Source of the DNA: CAYNEI01 sp964396185
GTDB taxonomy: Archaea > Thermoplasmatota > SW-10-69-26
Direction of reading: 5' to 3'
DNA: 21,147 nt
Assembly (NCBI GenBank): GCA_964396185.1
Contig: CAYNEI010000039.1
Location: 1-21,147, forward strand
A program made the translations under genes and the position numbers. Positions 1 to 5,861 of this stretch are shown here, one piece after another (position 1 is the stretch's first letter; every line of letters begins with the position of its first letter). The notes below the pieces were generated by a model. It was not told the DNA's origin and did not search any database. It saw only the letters and a list, made by a program, of their open reading frames with translations.

Positions 1-24
1 ATATAAATGGGGCGCCAGAAGCGC

Positions 25-80
25 TCCCGTTCCCGGCACTCACCCCTGCGCAGTCGGAGAAGTGAGTGCCGGGAACGGGA
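25..80. repeat. 56-bp perfect inverted repeat overlapping the tRNA-Met 3' end (18-nt spacer)
   Basis: The arms at 25-43 and 62-80 are perfect reverse complements over 19 bp, separated by 18 nt (44-61). The right arm lies mostly inside the tRNA-Met gene: it is the 3' strand of the T stem, the 3' strand of the acceptor stem, the discriminator base and five trailer bases. The left arm is an inverted copy of that segment. Spacer and arm edge (48-64) read GCGCAGTCGGAGAAGTG, matching 14 of 17 positions of the sequence at 2296-2312 and 2574-2590 near tRNA-Lys. In a tRNA precursor running past the gene end, this hairpin would compete with the acceptor and T stems. Confidence 0.85.
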
Positions 81-140
81 TTCGAACCCGTGACCTACGG
101 ATTATGAGTCCGGCGCCCTACCAGGCTGGGCCACCCCGGC
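67..140 (-). tRNA. tRNA-Met (CAT), elongator type
   Basis: Read on the minus strand this is a 74-nt cloverleaf. The acceptor strand GCCGGGG (134-140) pairs with TCCCGGC (68-74), including one G-U, and the discriminator A is at 67. The T arm is ACGGG-TTCGAAT-CCCGT and the D arm stem is GCCC/GGGC. The anticodon loop CTCATAA has CAT at 104-106. The first anticodon-stem pair appears mismatched (C27 against T43). No CCA is encoded. The G1-C72 pair argues against an initiator, which in archaea normally starts with A. It resembles archaeal elongator tRNA-Met; a CAT tRNA-Ile cannot be fully excluded. A weak TATA-like TTCTTAGA lies upstream around 171-178. The 3' end is one arm of the inverted repeat at 25-80. 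Confidence 0.93.
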
Positions 141-201
141 TTGTTGGACGGGCGGCGTAACTGCTCCTCCTCTAAGAAGGTTGCCAGAACCCGCTTCGGC
201 G

Positions 202-840
202 TCAGTTCGCCCGGGTCAGGAACTCGCCGGGCACGTGCTCGGTGGTGTAGACCGTCTTGCCGGAGTTCCAGATGACCACGCCCTCCTTTTGAGCCCTGGC
301 CGCGTCGATCTCGAGGATGATGGGGTTCTCCACGCGACGTAGGCCAGCGCTGAGCGCGTTCTCGTAGGTCTCGGAGAGGTGGACCAGGGAGCGGTCGCGA
401 GGCGAGAGGCCGCGCTCGAGGATCAGATCGAGCTCCTCCTCGGAGACCGGGAAGTAGACCTTGTCCGGCACGCCCTCGGTGGGGAAGTCCCAGTCCAGCT
501 CGATGGAGTGGGCGTAGGTCGCTCGGATGTTGCCGTCCTCGATCTCGTAGCGGCCCTTGGGATCGGTGGCGGCCACGGCTTCGAGGTGGCGTGGGCGCAG
601 CCAGTGGAAGCGATCGCGCTTCTCCTGGATCGCTTCGACGAGCTCGTCCACGTCGACCCATCCGTGCGGGTCCATCTCGACGCCGAAGCGGTCGGGGAAG
701 TGGCGCAACACCCCAGCCATGATCCGGCCGAGGTGGTTGAGCTCCTCGTCGTTCATGAGGAAGTCGCCTTCCTCTCCGGTCTCGGGACACGTCGTCCCCC
801 GGAAGTAGCCGGCAGAGGATTCTCGAAGCATCAGAACCAC
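202..840 (-). CDS. kptA: RNA 2'-phosphotransferase (KptA/Tpt1 family)
   Basis: This is a KptA/Tpt1-family protein, which in characterised members transfers an internal RNA 2'-phosphate to NAD+, the last step of fungal and plant tRNA splicing. Visible family features are LRHFP (R46, H47 in the 212-aa form), the winged-helix motif HGWVDVDELVEAI, the NIRA...AHSI segment, a ...GLSPRDRSLVHLS block, LEIDA and a terminal VPGEFL. The usual LYHGT motif is replaced by VYFPV, so NAD+ handling may differ. Start is uncertain. A TATA-like box at 866-872 predicts transcription from about 841, favouring a leaderless GTG (840) or ATG (831); ATG 756 would give 184 aa, the usual family length, starting 17 residues before the RH pair. 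It is divergent from rpiA and lies 61 nt upstream of tRNA-Met on the same strand. Confidence 0.85.
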   Translation of the reverse strand: MVLMLRESSAGYFRGTTCPETGEEGDFLMNDEELNHLGRIMAGVLRHFPDRFGVEMDPHGWVDVDELVEAIQEKRDRFHWLRPRHLEAVAATDPKGRYEIEDGNIRATYAHSIELDWDFPTEGVPDKVYFPVSEEELDLILERGLSPRDRSLVHLSETYENALSAGLRRVENPIILEIDAARAQKEGVVIWNSGKTVYTTEHVPGEFLTRAN

Positions 841-865
841 CGTTGGCGGACTACCAAGAGGAGGG

Positions 866-872
866 TATTATA
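866..872. promoter_or_regulatory. Shared near-symmetric TATA element between kptA and rpiA
   Basis: TATTATA at 866-872 reads TATAATA on the other strand. Counting about 26 bp from its centre predicts a plus-strand start near 895, some 12 nt before the rpiA GTG at 907, and a minus-strand start near 841, at the possible leaderless kptA start. No other AT-rich element occurs in the 66-bp gap, so one box may serve both divergent genes. This is inference from spacing. Confidence 0.55.
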
Positions 873-906
873 GGGTTGCGGTGGTTGCGCGCGACCGAGG
901 GTTCCT

Positions 907-1581
907 GTGGACACCAGCGAGCTGAAACAGCGTGTCGGGGCCGCGGCAGCCGAAGAGATCCAGGACGGGATGGTGGTCGGGCTGGGGACCGGTTCGACCG
1001 TGGCCGCGCTGCTTGAAGCTCTGGGCGACCGGATGCGGACCACCGGGCTCAAGGTGACCGGTGTCCCCACGAGCCAACGGACCGCCGACCGATGCCAGAC
1101 CCTCGGGATCCCCTTGACCACGCTGGACCAGGTCCAACGAATCTCCTTGTGCATCGATGGTGCCGACGAGGTCGCACCCGGCCTCCAGCTCATCAAAGGC
1201 GGAGGAGGCGCGCTGCTGCGAGAGAAGGTGGTCGCGGCTTCCAGCCAGCGGTTCCTGGTCATCGCGGATGAGACCAAGGAGGTGGACCACCTGGGCCAGG
1301 GCTTCGATCTGCCCGTCGAGGTCGTCCCCTTCGCGCGCCCGTACGTCACCCGGCAGCTCGAGGATCTCTCGCCCACCCTGCGGCAAGGCAAGGACGACGC
1401 CTACGTGACTGACAACGGCAACCACATCCTGGATCTGGCCACGGGCCCCATCCAGGACCCCCACGCGCTGGCCACCCGGCTCGACGGGACCGTGGGCGTG
1501 GTCGAGCACGGCCTCTTCCTCGACATGGCCACCAGCTGCCTGGTTGGTACCGCCGAGGGCGTGCGCGAGCGCGAGACGTAG
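907..1581 (+). CDS. rpiA: Ribose-5-phosphate isomerase A
   Basis: This 224-aa protein matches RpiA, which interconverts ribose 5-phosphate and ribulose 5-phosphate in the cytosol. The phosphate-binding GLGTGST is at residues 25-31, IDGADE at 83-88 and KGGGGALLREK at 97-107. These carry the residues equivalent to the E. coli active site (Asp81, Asp84, Lys94, Glu103), here D84, D87, K97 and E106. The conserved tail VTDNGNHILDL and GTVGVVEHGLFLDMA are also present, and the length is typical. It starts at GTG 907, very close to the transcription start predicted from the TATA element at 866-872. In archaea this enzyme supplies ribose 5-phosphate for nucleotides and PRPP; PRPP is also a substrate of TrpD encoded further along. 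Confidence 0.97.
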   Translation: MDTSELKQRVGAAAAEEIQDGMVVGLGTGSTVAALLEALGDRMRTTGLKVTGVPTSQRTADRCQTLGIPLTTLDQVQRISLCIDGADEVAPGLQLIKGGGGALLREKVVAASSQRFLVIADETKEVDHLGQGFDLPVEVVPFARPYVTRQLEDLSPTLRQGKDDAYVTDNGNHILDLATGPIQDPHALATRLDGTVGVVEHGLFLDMATSCLVGTAEGVRERET

Positions 1582-1590
1582 ACGTAAGGG

Positions 1591-1597
1591 ACATAAG
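1591..1597 (+). promoter_or_regulatory. TATA-like box for the Suc_Fer-type gene
   Basis: ACATAAG sits in the 40-bp gap after rpiA. Its centre is about 28 bp before ATG 1622, giving a predicted leaderless transcript. There is no Shine-Dalgarno sequence before that ATG, which fits. Confidence 0.4.
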
Positions 1598-1621
1598 CAA
1601 CCGGCCGCCCTACGACGCCTG

Positions 1622-2272
1622 ATGGCTGGTTGCCAAGAGCCAGGCGATCTCTCAGAGCTCCAGGGGACGGTCAAGCCGTACGGTCGCCACGTGCTCGCGT
1701 GCGCAGGCTGGACGACCTGGCAGGAACGCATCGAGGAGCAGGACGACCTGCTCGGACGCATAGGCTCGCAGACCAAGGAGCTTGCCGACCGGGTCGAGCC
1801 CAAGCCGAAGTTCACCGCGCTTCGCACCGAGGCCGTCGACGGGGGCATCGATCTGATGGTCTTCCCGGACCAGCTCGTCTACCGTGGCGTCGATGAGCCG
1901 GCCTGGGAGCGCATCCGCGAGGACCATCTCGTCGATGGCGAGCCCGTCGACGAGCTGGACCCCGAGCCGCTCGAGGGCCAGCATGTGCTCGTCTGCAACC
2001 ACGGTGCACGGGACCTGCGCTGCGGGGCCTGTGGCCCGCTGGTCGCCGAGGCCCTGGAGGATGCGATCGAAGCGCGCAGCATCGGTGACGTCCACGTTCA
2101 CCGCTCCAGCCACGTGGGTGGCCACCGGTTCGCCGGCAATGTGCTCGTCTACCCGGCCGGCGACTGGTACGGGTACGTGCGGCCAGACGATGTGGACGCC
2201 CTGCTCGAGGCGATCGTGGAAGGCGAGCGATGGGAGGCGCATCATCGGGGTGCGCAGAAGGCGCTGCACTGA
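1622..2272 (+). CDS. Suc_Fer-like (thioredoxin-like ferredoxin) family protein
   Basis: A 216-aa protein whose C-terminal half carries the sucrase/ferredoxin-like family signature: LVCNHGARDLRCGACGP (C125, C134, C137) followed by SHVGGHRFAGNVLVYPAGDW (163-182) and a VRPDDVDALLEAI helix. An additional Cys27 lies in an N-terminal HVLACAGW strand, the usual place of the first cysteine, so a thioredoxin-fold [2Fe-2S] site is plausible. The biochemical role of this family is not established. ATG 1622 was chosen because upstream in-frame codons lie inside rpiA and because a TATA-like box at 1591-1597 predicts transcription starting right at this ATG. It follows rpiA by 40 bp and could also be read through from it. 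Confidence 0.7.
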   Translation: MAGCQEPGDLSELQGTVKPYGRHVLACAGWTTWQERIEEQDDLLGRIGSQTKELADRVEPKPKFTALRTEAVDGGIDLMVFPDQLVYRGVDEPAWERIREDHLVDGEPVDELDPEPLEGQHVLVCNHGARDLRCGACGPLVAEALEDAIEARSIGDVHVHRSSHVGGHRFAGNVLVYPAGDWYGYVRPDDVDALLEAIVEGERWEAHHRGAQKALH

Positions 2273-2274
2273 GG

Positions 2275-2376
2275 CTCGAGGCCGCTCGGGAAGTTGCGCT
2301 ATCGGAGAAATGCTCCCGAGCGGGCTCGAGGGGATCGCGACGTCCGTCCATACCGCGCCGCGGACGTCGAGAGACC
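2275..2376. repeat. ~102-bp direct repeat, copy 1
   Basis: Aligned at an offset of 278 bp with 2553-2654, this copy differs at about six positions. It contains a 19-bp inverted repeat with three mismatches (2275-2293 / 2312-2330) around an 18-nt spacer, the spacer core GCGCTATCGGAGAAATG at 2296-2312, and a second hairpin with 9-bp arms at 2338-2346 / 2361-2369. Confidence 0.88.
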
Positions 2377-2443
2377 GCGCCGGCAGGCGCGGAAGCGAGC
2401 GCTCGTCAGAGCGCAAGGGACCGCTGAGCCGTTGCGGGCGCGA

Positions 2444-2493
2444 TGGACGTCAGTCGGCCTCCGCCCTATCGGGGGTCGGCCGGCTGACGTCCA
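2444..2493. repeat. 16-bp-arm inverted repeat with 18-nt spacer
   Basis: The arms 2444-2459 and 2478-2493 pair over 16 positions (15 Watson-Crick and one T-G). The spacer is 18 nt and contains CTATCGG, as do the spacers of the 102-bp repeats. The arm sequence is unrelated to either tRNA in the window. Confidence 0.75.
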
Positions 2494-2498
2494 AGTTC

Positions 2499-2550
2499 GC
2501 ACGAGCGGTCGCGCCGGATCGAGCGATGCCGCGGGCGCGACCGCTCGTGC
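2499..2550. repeat. 17-bp perfect inverted repeat with 18-nt spacer
   Basis: The arms GCACGAGCGGTCGCGCC (2499-2515) and its exact reverse complement (2534-2550) flank an 18-nt spacer (2516-2533). Read on the minus strand, the spacer contains GCG..ATCG, faintly like the other spacers. It sits only 5 bp after the previous inverted repeat and 2 bp before the next. Confidence 0.8.
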
Positions 2551-2552
2551 TC

Positions 2553-2654
2553 CTCGAGCCCGCTCGGGAGCTCGCGCTATCGGAGAAATGCTCCCGAGCG
2601 GGCTCGAGGGGATCGCGACGTCCGTCGATACCGTGCCGCGGACGTCGAGAGACC
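2553..2654. repeat. ~102-bp direct repeat, copy 2, with perfect 19-bp hairpin
   Basis: This is the second copy of the repeat at 2275-2376. Its inverted repeat is perfect over 19 bp (2553-2571 / 2590-2608) with an 18-nt spacer. The right arm and following bases (2595-2613) are identical over 19 nt to the tRNA-Lys 3' end plus its trailer (2673-2691). A second hairpin follows (2616-2624 / 2639-2647). The unit ends about 22 bp from tRNA-Lys, where the beginning of the left arm (CTCGAGGCCGC, 2654-2664) recurs and can pair with the tRNA end through a shortened loop. Confidence 0.88.
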
Positions 2655-2676
2655 TCGAGGCCGCGAGCGCAGCGAG

Positions 2677-2750
2677 CGGGCTCGAGGGGATTCGAACCCC
2701 TGGCCTGCCGGTTAAGAGCCGGCCGCTCTACCTAGCTAAGCTACGAGCCC
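2677..2750 (-). tRNA. tRNA-Lys (CTT)
   Basis: A 74-nt minus-strand cloverleaf. GGGCTCG (2744-2750) pairs with CGAGCCC (2678-2684), with discriminator G at 2677. The anticodon arm is GCCGG-CTCTTAA-CCGGC with CTT at 2714-2716. The T arm is AGGGG-TTCGAAT-CCCCT and the D stem is GCTT/GAGC-like. No CCA and no intron are encoded. A TATA-like box at 2774-2781 lies 24-31 bp upstream of the 5' end. Its 3' end is duplicated twice downstream in the hairpin region. Confidence 0.96.
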
Positions 2751-2773
2751 GGGTGCGCGGCCAAGGCGCTAAC

Positions 2774-2781
2774 CGTATTTG
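2774..2781 (-). promoter_or_regulatory. TATA-like box for tRNA-Lys
   Basis: On the minus strand this reads CAAATACG, centred about 27 bp upstream of the first tRNA nucleotide (2750), the expected archaeal spacing for a start at or near the mature 5' end. Confidence 0.5.
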
Positions 2782-2824
2782 ACCGCTTCGGGTAGAGGGA
2801 AGCAGGGGCTCCATCTGGCTCGTT

Positions 2825-2911
2825 TCAGACGAGCTGGCTTCCGATGAACGCCAAGGTCGAGGCGAGCATGATGAAAGCCAGGAAGATGGCGACGATCTTC
2901 TGGGTATCCAT
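2825..2911 (-). CDS. 28-aa single-pass membrane microprotein
   Basis: A short minus-strand reading frame runs from ATG 2911 to TGA 2825 and encodes MDTQKIVAIFLAFIM followed by LASTLAFIGSQLV. It has a charged N-terminus (D2, K5) and one hydrophobic helix covering residues 6-25. An AT-rich TTTTCCC (2940-2947) lies about 33 bp upstream, and the resulting leader would be under 10 nt. Similar tiny helices starting with a short charged stretch are common in archaeal genomes, but I cannot assign this to a family. It lies between the RPA-associated gene and tRNA-Lys on the same strand. Coding status rests on composition and the promoter-like spacing only. Confidence 0.5.
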   Translation of the reverse strand: MDTQKIVAIFLAFIMLASTLAFIGSQLV

Positions 2912-3063
2912 GGGCTTGACGGCCTGTAAGCGACCCCTTGGGAAAAGCCTTGCGCGATGTCACGGGAGGTTGAGCCGGCACCGGCTGGGTGGGATCGGGG
3001 TCAGGGGTGAGGATGTTCGAAGCGACCACCGATCGCACCCAGCCAAGTACCAGATCGACAGCC

Positions 3064-4071
3064 TCACGTCGCCTTGAGCCGCCCGAGCACCGGCTCGAAG
3101 ACCCGGCCACGGTCCATGAGGAGGTTCATGGCCTCCTCGACGCTCTCCTCGGTCAGGCCCTGGTCCTGGCCCTGGGCCACGATGTCCTCCCACGGCGCCC
3201 CTTCACCGTCGTCGAGTTCTTCGACGAGGTCGAAGACGAGGTTCTCGGCGTCCACATCGGCCTCGTCGGACGCATCGGACGCATCGGCGTCGTCGGTCGT
3301 CTCCGGGGCCCCGGGGGATGGAGTGGGCTCGGCGGGTGCCTGGTCGGGTTCCCCCTGGCCGGTGTGGACGATCTGGGGGGTCGGCGGGGCGGGAAGCAAG
3401 TACCCCAGTGCATCCGAGAGCAGGGTGAGGTACGAGGCCAGCTCGGTTCTTGGGTAGGCCTCCATGGCTTCGAGCACGCCAGGGATCAGGCGCTCGGGCA
3501 CGCCGGCTTGCTTGAGCCCCGTCTCGCTGAGGTCCTCCTCGAGGCCGTGCGCGGTCTGCATGGCTTGGATCCGCTCGAGGCTCTGCTCGGCGGTGTCCAG
3601 GATCCACGCGTCCCGGTGCTCGCTGTCCACCCCTTGGATAACCTCTGGCCGGATGCTCGTGTAGACCGTGCCTTCCTCGGGGCTGTAGGTGCGAGCCTTG
3701 CCGACGACCGCGACGATCTGCGGCGGCTCGAGCTCCTCCAGCGCGCGCAGGGCTTCGGGTTGGTACTGGCCGGCGTAGACGTGGAAGACGCCGGTGGGGT
3801 CCGTGATCTGGGCGCGGCGCATGCTCCCGTCGTCGCCGGTGGGCTCGTTGCTGGTGAGCACGCCGACGGCCAGCATCCGGTTGATCCGAGCGCCAAGCGG
3901 CGTGATGACGTAGCTCGGGGCGCGCTCGCCCTCGCCGCGCGTCTCGATGCGGGCGTCGTTGAACTCGGCTGCGAACACGCGCCAAGCGGGTTCCCGCTGG
4001 ATGGGCGTGTCCTGGCTCTCTTCTGGCTCCTCGTCGTCGCCGGTGATGGGGCTCTGCTCGCTGGCCATCAT
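3064..4071 (-). CDS. RPA-associated OB-fold protein (COG3390-like)
   Basis: A 335-aa cytosolic protein encoded immediately after RPA, its start ATG overlapping the RPA stop in ATGA (4068-4071), which implies translational coupling. After an acidic N-terminus, residues about 28-150 form an OB-fold-like domain (AWRVFAAEFNDA, YVITPLGARINRMLAVGVLT, ITDPTGVFHVYAGQYQPEAL, ARTYSPEEGTVYTSIRPEVI). An acidic, proline-rich linker at about 225-285 leads to a C-terminal helical segment resembling a winged helix (EDIVAQGQDQGLTEESVEEA, then LLMDRGRVFEPVLGRLK). RPA-associated proteins of this type accompany RPA in euryarchaea such as haloarchaea and are thought to bind it in DNA repair. A second ATG at 4068 is an alternative start. 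The identification rests on context plus domain pattern. Confidence 0.82.
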   Translation of the reverse strand: MMASEQSPITGDDEEPEESQDTPIQREPAWRVFAAEFNDARIETRGEGERAPSYVITPLGARINRMLAVGVLTSNEPTGDDGSMRRAQITDPTGVFHVYAGQYQPEALRALEELEPPQIVAVVGKARTYSPEEGTVYTSIRPEVIQGVDSEHRDAWILDTAEQSLERIQAMQTAHGLEEDLSETGLKQAGVPERLIPGVLEAMEAYPRTELASYLTLLSDALGYLLPAPPTPQIVHTGQGEPDQAPAEPTPSPGAPETTDDADASDASDEADVDAENLVFDLVEELDDGEGAPWEDIVAQGQDQGLTEESVEEAMNLLMDRGRVFEPVLGRLKAT

Positions 4072-5744
4072 GTTGCCACCTCCTGTTGGAGGGCGTGGAC
4101 CCGGTTGATCAGGTCCTCGGCCCGGGCCTCGGCATCCTCGTGGTCGAGGATCTCGAAGCGGTTGACCATGAGCGTGGTCCCATAGTCGTCGAAGGTCGCG
4201 TTGCCCTCGACGGCCACGCGCTCGAGCTGCATCATGGCCTTGAGCTCGTCCTCGATGACCTCGAAGCTCTTGGCCTCTTCAGCAGCTTGCTGGCAGTCGG
4301 CCAGGGACCGGCCGAGCACGTCCTCGGTGGTCTGCCGGTCGAAGAGCGCCATGACCGAGCCGCCTCCGTCGTCCACGATGGCTTTGATGCGCAGATCGGC
4401 GATGCCCTCAACGCGGCCGTGGAGTTGGCACTCGCCTTGCTGGAGCACGCGGCGGCATTCCGGGCAGCGCAGGATGAGCCCTGAGCCGCTGCGGATCTCG
4501 AGGCAGACGGCTTCGACGCGCACGCCAACAGCACCTTGGGCTTGCTGGAGCTCATCGATGCTGATGTCTCGTGGCTTGTCGAGGGCCTCGATGGGTGGGA
4601 GCGAGCTGTTCTCTGGCCGGTCGACTTGCGCGTTCTCGCCGAAGTTGAGCTGCGGGAGGCCGCGGAAGCTTCGGACGTAGGCGTTCGTGACATCGATGGC
4701 CTCGCTCGGCTCGAGCTTGAAGTCGTGCCAGGCCGTGAACGGGATGCGGCCCGAGGCGTCTGCAAGCTCACCCTCCCAGAGGGTGCGTGGTTCGCCCTTG
4801 ACCTGGATGTCCCGCTCGCGCACATGGAGCACGCGGCCGGTCACGGCTACGCTGGACATGCCAGGGGTGAGTTCGCCGATCTCGCGCTCGGTGGCTTCCA
4901 GGCTGGGGCCTTCGACGTCGCTCAGCGCGTCCGGTGGTGGGACGTCGTGGTCCGTGGGTCGTTGGACGGCGGCGTTCTCGCCGAAGTTGAGCTGGGGCAC
5001 GCCGCGGAAGCTGCGCACGTACCCGTTGGCGATGGTGAGCACCTCGCCTTGCTCGAGTTCGAAGTCGTGCCAGGCCGTGAAGGGGATGCGGCCCGTGGCA
5101 TCAGCCAGCTGGCCCTCCCAGAGGGTGCGTGGTTCGCCCTTGACCGTGATCTCGCGCTCGTTCGAGCTGAGCACGCGCCCGGTCACGGTGACCGAGCGCT
5201 GACCGTCCTCGAGGGCCCCGATGTCCATCTCTTCGCTGCGTTCGACCGGGGTGGGGACATCGAGTTCTCGGTCGACGGGTTCGATCTGGGCGTGGTCGCC
5301 GATGTTGACCTGTGGGTCATCCTGCCAGGTGGTCACGTAGGCGTTGCGGATCTCAAGCACGTCGCCGGCGGTGAGCCCGGCATCGCGCCAGGCGGTGAAC
5401 GCCACGACGCCTGTCTCGTCGCCCAGCAGGCCGGACCAGATGGTCTTCTTCTCTCCGCGGGCTGTGATCTCCCGTTCGTTCACGTGGATGATCTTGGCCA
5501 GCACGTCCACGTTCTGGTCTTGGGCGTCGATCTCGGCCACCTTGCGTCGCACGGACGTGGCGGGCTCGCTGCGGGGCGTCGACCCCGAACTCAGCGTGCG
5601 CTGGATGTCCTGCTTGGCTTGGTGGAGCGGGACCCCGTGGTCGAGGAACCGCTTGAGCTCTTGCCGCACTTTCTCTTCGGGAACTCCTTGGAGCTTCCGG
5701 GTGAGTTCGTCGATGGTGGAAGCGATCTCGTCTTCTGATGGCAT
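4068..5744 (-). CDS. rpa: Replication protein A, multi-OB-fold single-stranded DNA-binding protein
   Basis: A 558-aa archaeal RPA that coats single-stranded DNA in replication and repair. In order it has an N-terminal helical segment (1-50), OB fold 1 (about 70-165), OB fold 2 (about 180-265), OB fold 3 (about 295-375) and a C-terminal zinc-containing OB region with CPEC at about 427-430 and CQLH at about 438-441. OB2 and OB3 are near copies: both contain VKGEPRTLWEG, GRIPFTAWHDF and YVRSFRG followed by PQLNFGEN. ATG 5744 was chosen because GGAGGTG (5751-5757) is 6 nt upstream; an in-frame GTG at 5753 would put the ribosome site inside the gene. A TATA-like TTTCTTATCC at 5778-5787 predicts a 13-nt leader carrying that site. 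It is the first gene of a pair with the downstream RPA-associated protein. Confidence 0.95.
   Translation of the reverse strand: MPSEDEIASTIDELTRKLQGVPEEKVRQELKRFLDHGVPLHQAKQDIQRTLSSGSTPRSEPATSVRRKVAEIDAQDQNVDVLAKIIHVNEREITARGEKKTIWSGLLGDETGVVAFTAWRDAGLTAGDVLEIRNAYVTTWQDDPQVNIGDHAQIEPVDRELDVPTPVERSEEMDIGALEDGQRSVTVTGRVLSSNEREITVKGEPRTLWEGQLADATGRIPFTAWHDFELEQGEVLTIANGYVRSFRGVPQLNFGENAAVQRPTDHDVPPPDALSDVEGPSLEATEREIGELTPGMSSVAVTGRVLHVRERDIQVKGEPRTLWEGELADASGRIPFTAWHDFKLEPSEAIDVTNAYVRSFRGLPQLNFGENAQVDRPENSSLPPIEALDKPRDISIDELQQAQGAVGVRVEAVCLEIRSGSGLILRCPECRRVLQQGECQLHGRVEGIADLRIKAIVDDGGGSVMALFDRQTTEDVLGRSLADCQQAAEEAKSFEVIEDELKAMMQLERVAVEGNATFDDYGTTLMVNRFEILDHEDAEARAEDLINRVHALQQEVAT
4630..5202. 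repeat. Tandem intragenic duplication of OB folds 2 and 3 in rpa (342-bp period)
   Basis: The stretches 4630-4860 and 4972-5202 align with a 342-bp offset (114 codons) and are strongly similar at DNA level. One block, CCCTCCCAGAGGGTGCGTGG, is identical at 4771 and 5113. The DNA-level match shows a fairly recent internal duplication, or gene conversion between the two OB folds. Confidence 0.8.
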
Positions 5745-5777
5745 GTGCGCCACCTCCCGGACGGTGAGCGCGCTGCC

Positions 5778-5787
5778 GGATAAGAAA
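5778..5787 (-). promoter_or_regulatory. TATA-like box and SD site for rpa
   Basis: The minus strand reads TTTCTTATCC, predicting a start near 5757. The short leader would then carry GGAGGTG (5751-5757), 6 nt before ATG 5744. Both elements agree on the chosen start. Confidence 0.55.
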
Positions 5788-5861
5788 CGACGCCCCGGGC
5801 CCCCGAAACTACCGCCCGGTGGGCCCGTTGGTTCAAGTGCGACCGATGGGCCGTGTCCGGG

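Larger units (their letters stand above)
2273..2676. other. 404-bp gene-free region packed with hairpins and direct repeats downstream of tRNA-Lys
   Basis: No credible coding sequence lies here. The region holds two ~102-bp direct repeats (2275-2376 and 2553-2654), four long inverted repeats with 18-nt spacers (2275-2330, 2444-2493, 2499-2550, 2553-2608), shorter hairpins (2338-2369 and 2616-2647, 9-bp arms and 14-nt loops; 2375-2392, 7-bp arms and a 4-nt loop), and two extra copies of the tRNA-Lys 3' end (2317-2335 and 2595-2613). It is the 3' trailer side of tRNA-Lys, which is read on the minus strand. Confidence 0.8.

Noticed and set aside
95..790. Minus-strand frame overlapping tRNA-Met and kptA
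   Set aside because: It runs through a tRNA gene and out of frame across kptA, with arginine- and proline-rich shadow composition.
2273..2676. A CRISPR array or an insertion sequence
   Set aside because: The repeats are two 102-bp units and palindromes with fixed 18-nt spacers, not short repeats with ~35-nt unique spacers; no cas gene, transposase frame or target-site duplication is present.
1884..2782. Several plus-strand frames through the hairpin region into tRNA-Lys
   Set aside because: They cross inverted repeats and a tRNA gene, repeat the same residues where the DNA repeats, and lack any domain.
4536..5738. Plus-strand open frame opposite rpa with repeated segments
   Set aside because: Its repeats are only the mirror of the OB-fold duplication in rpa on the minus strand.
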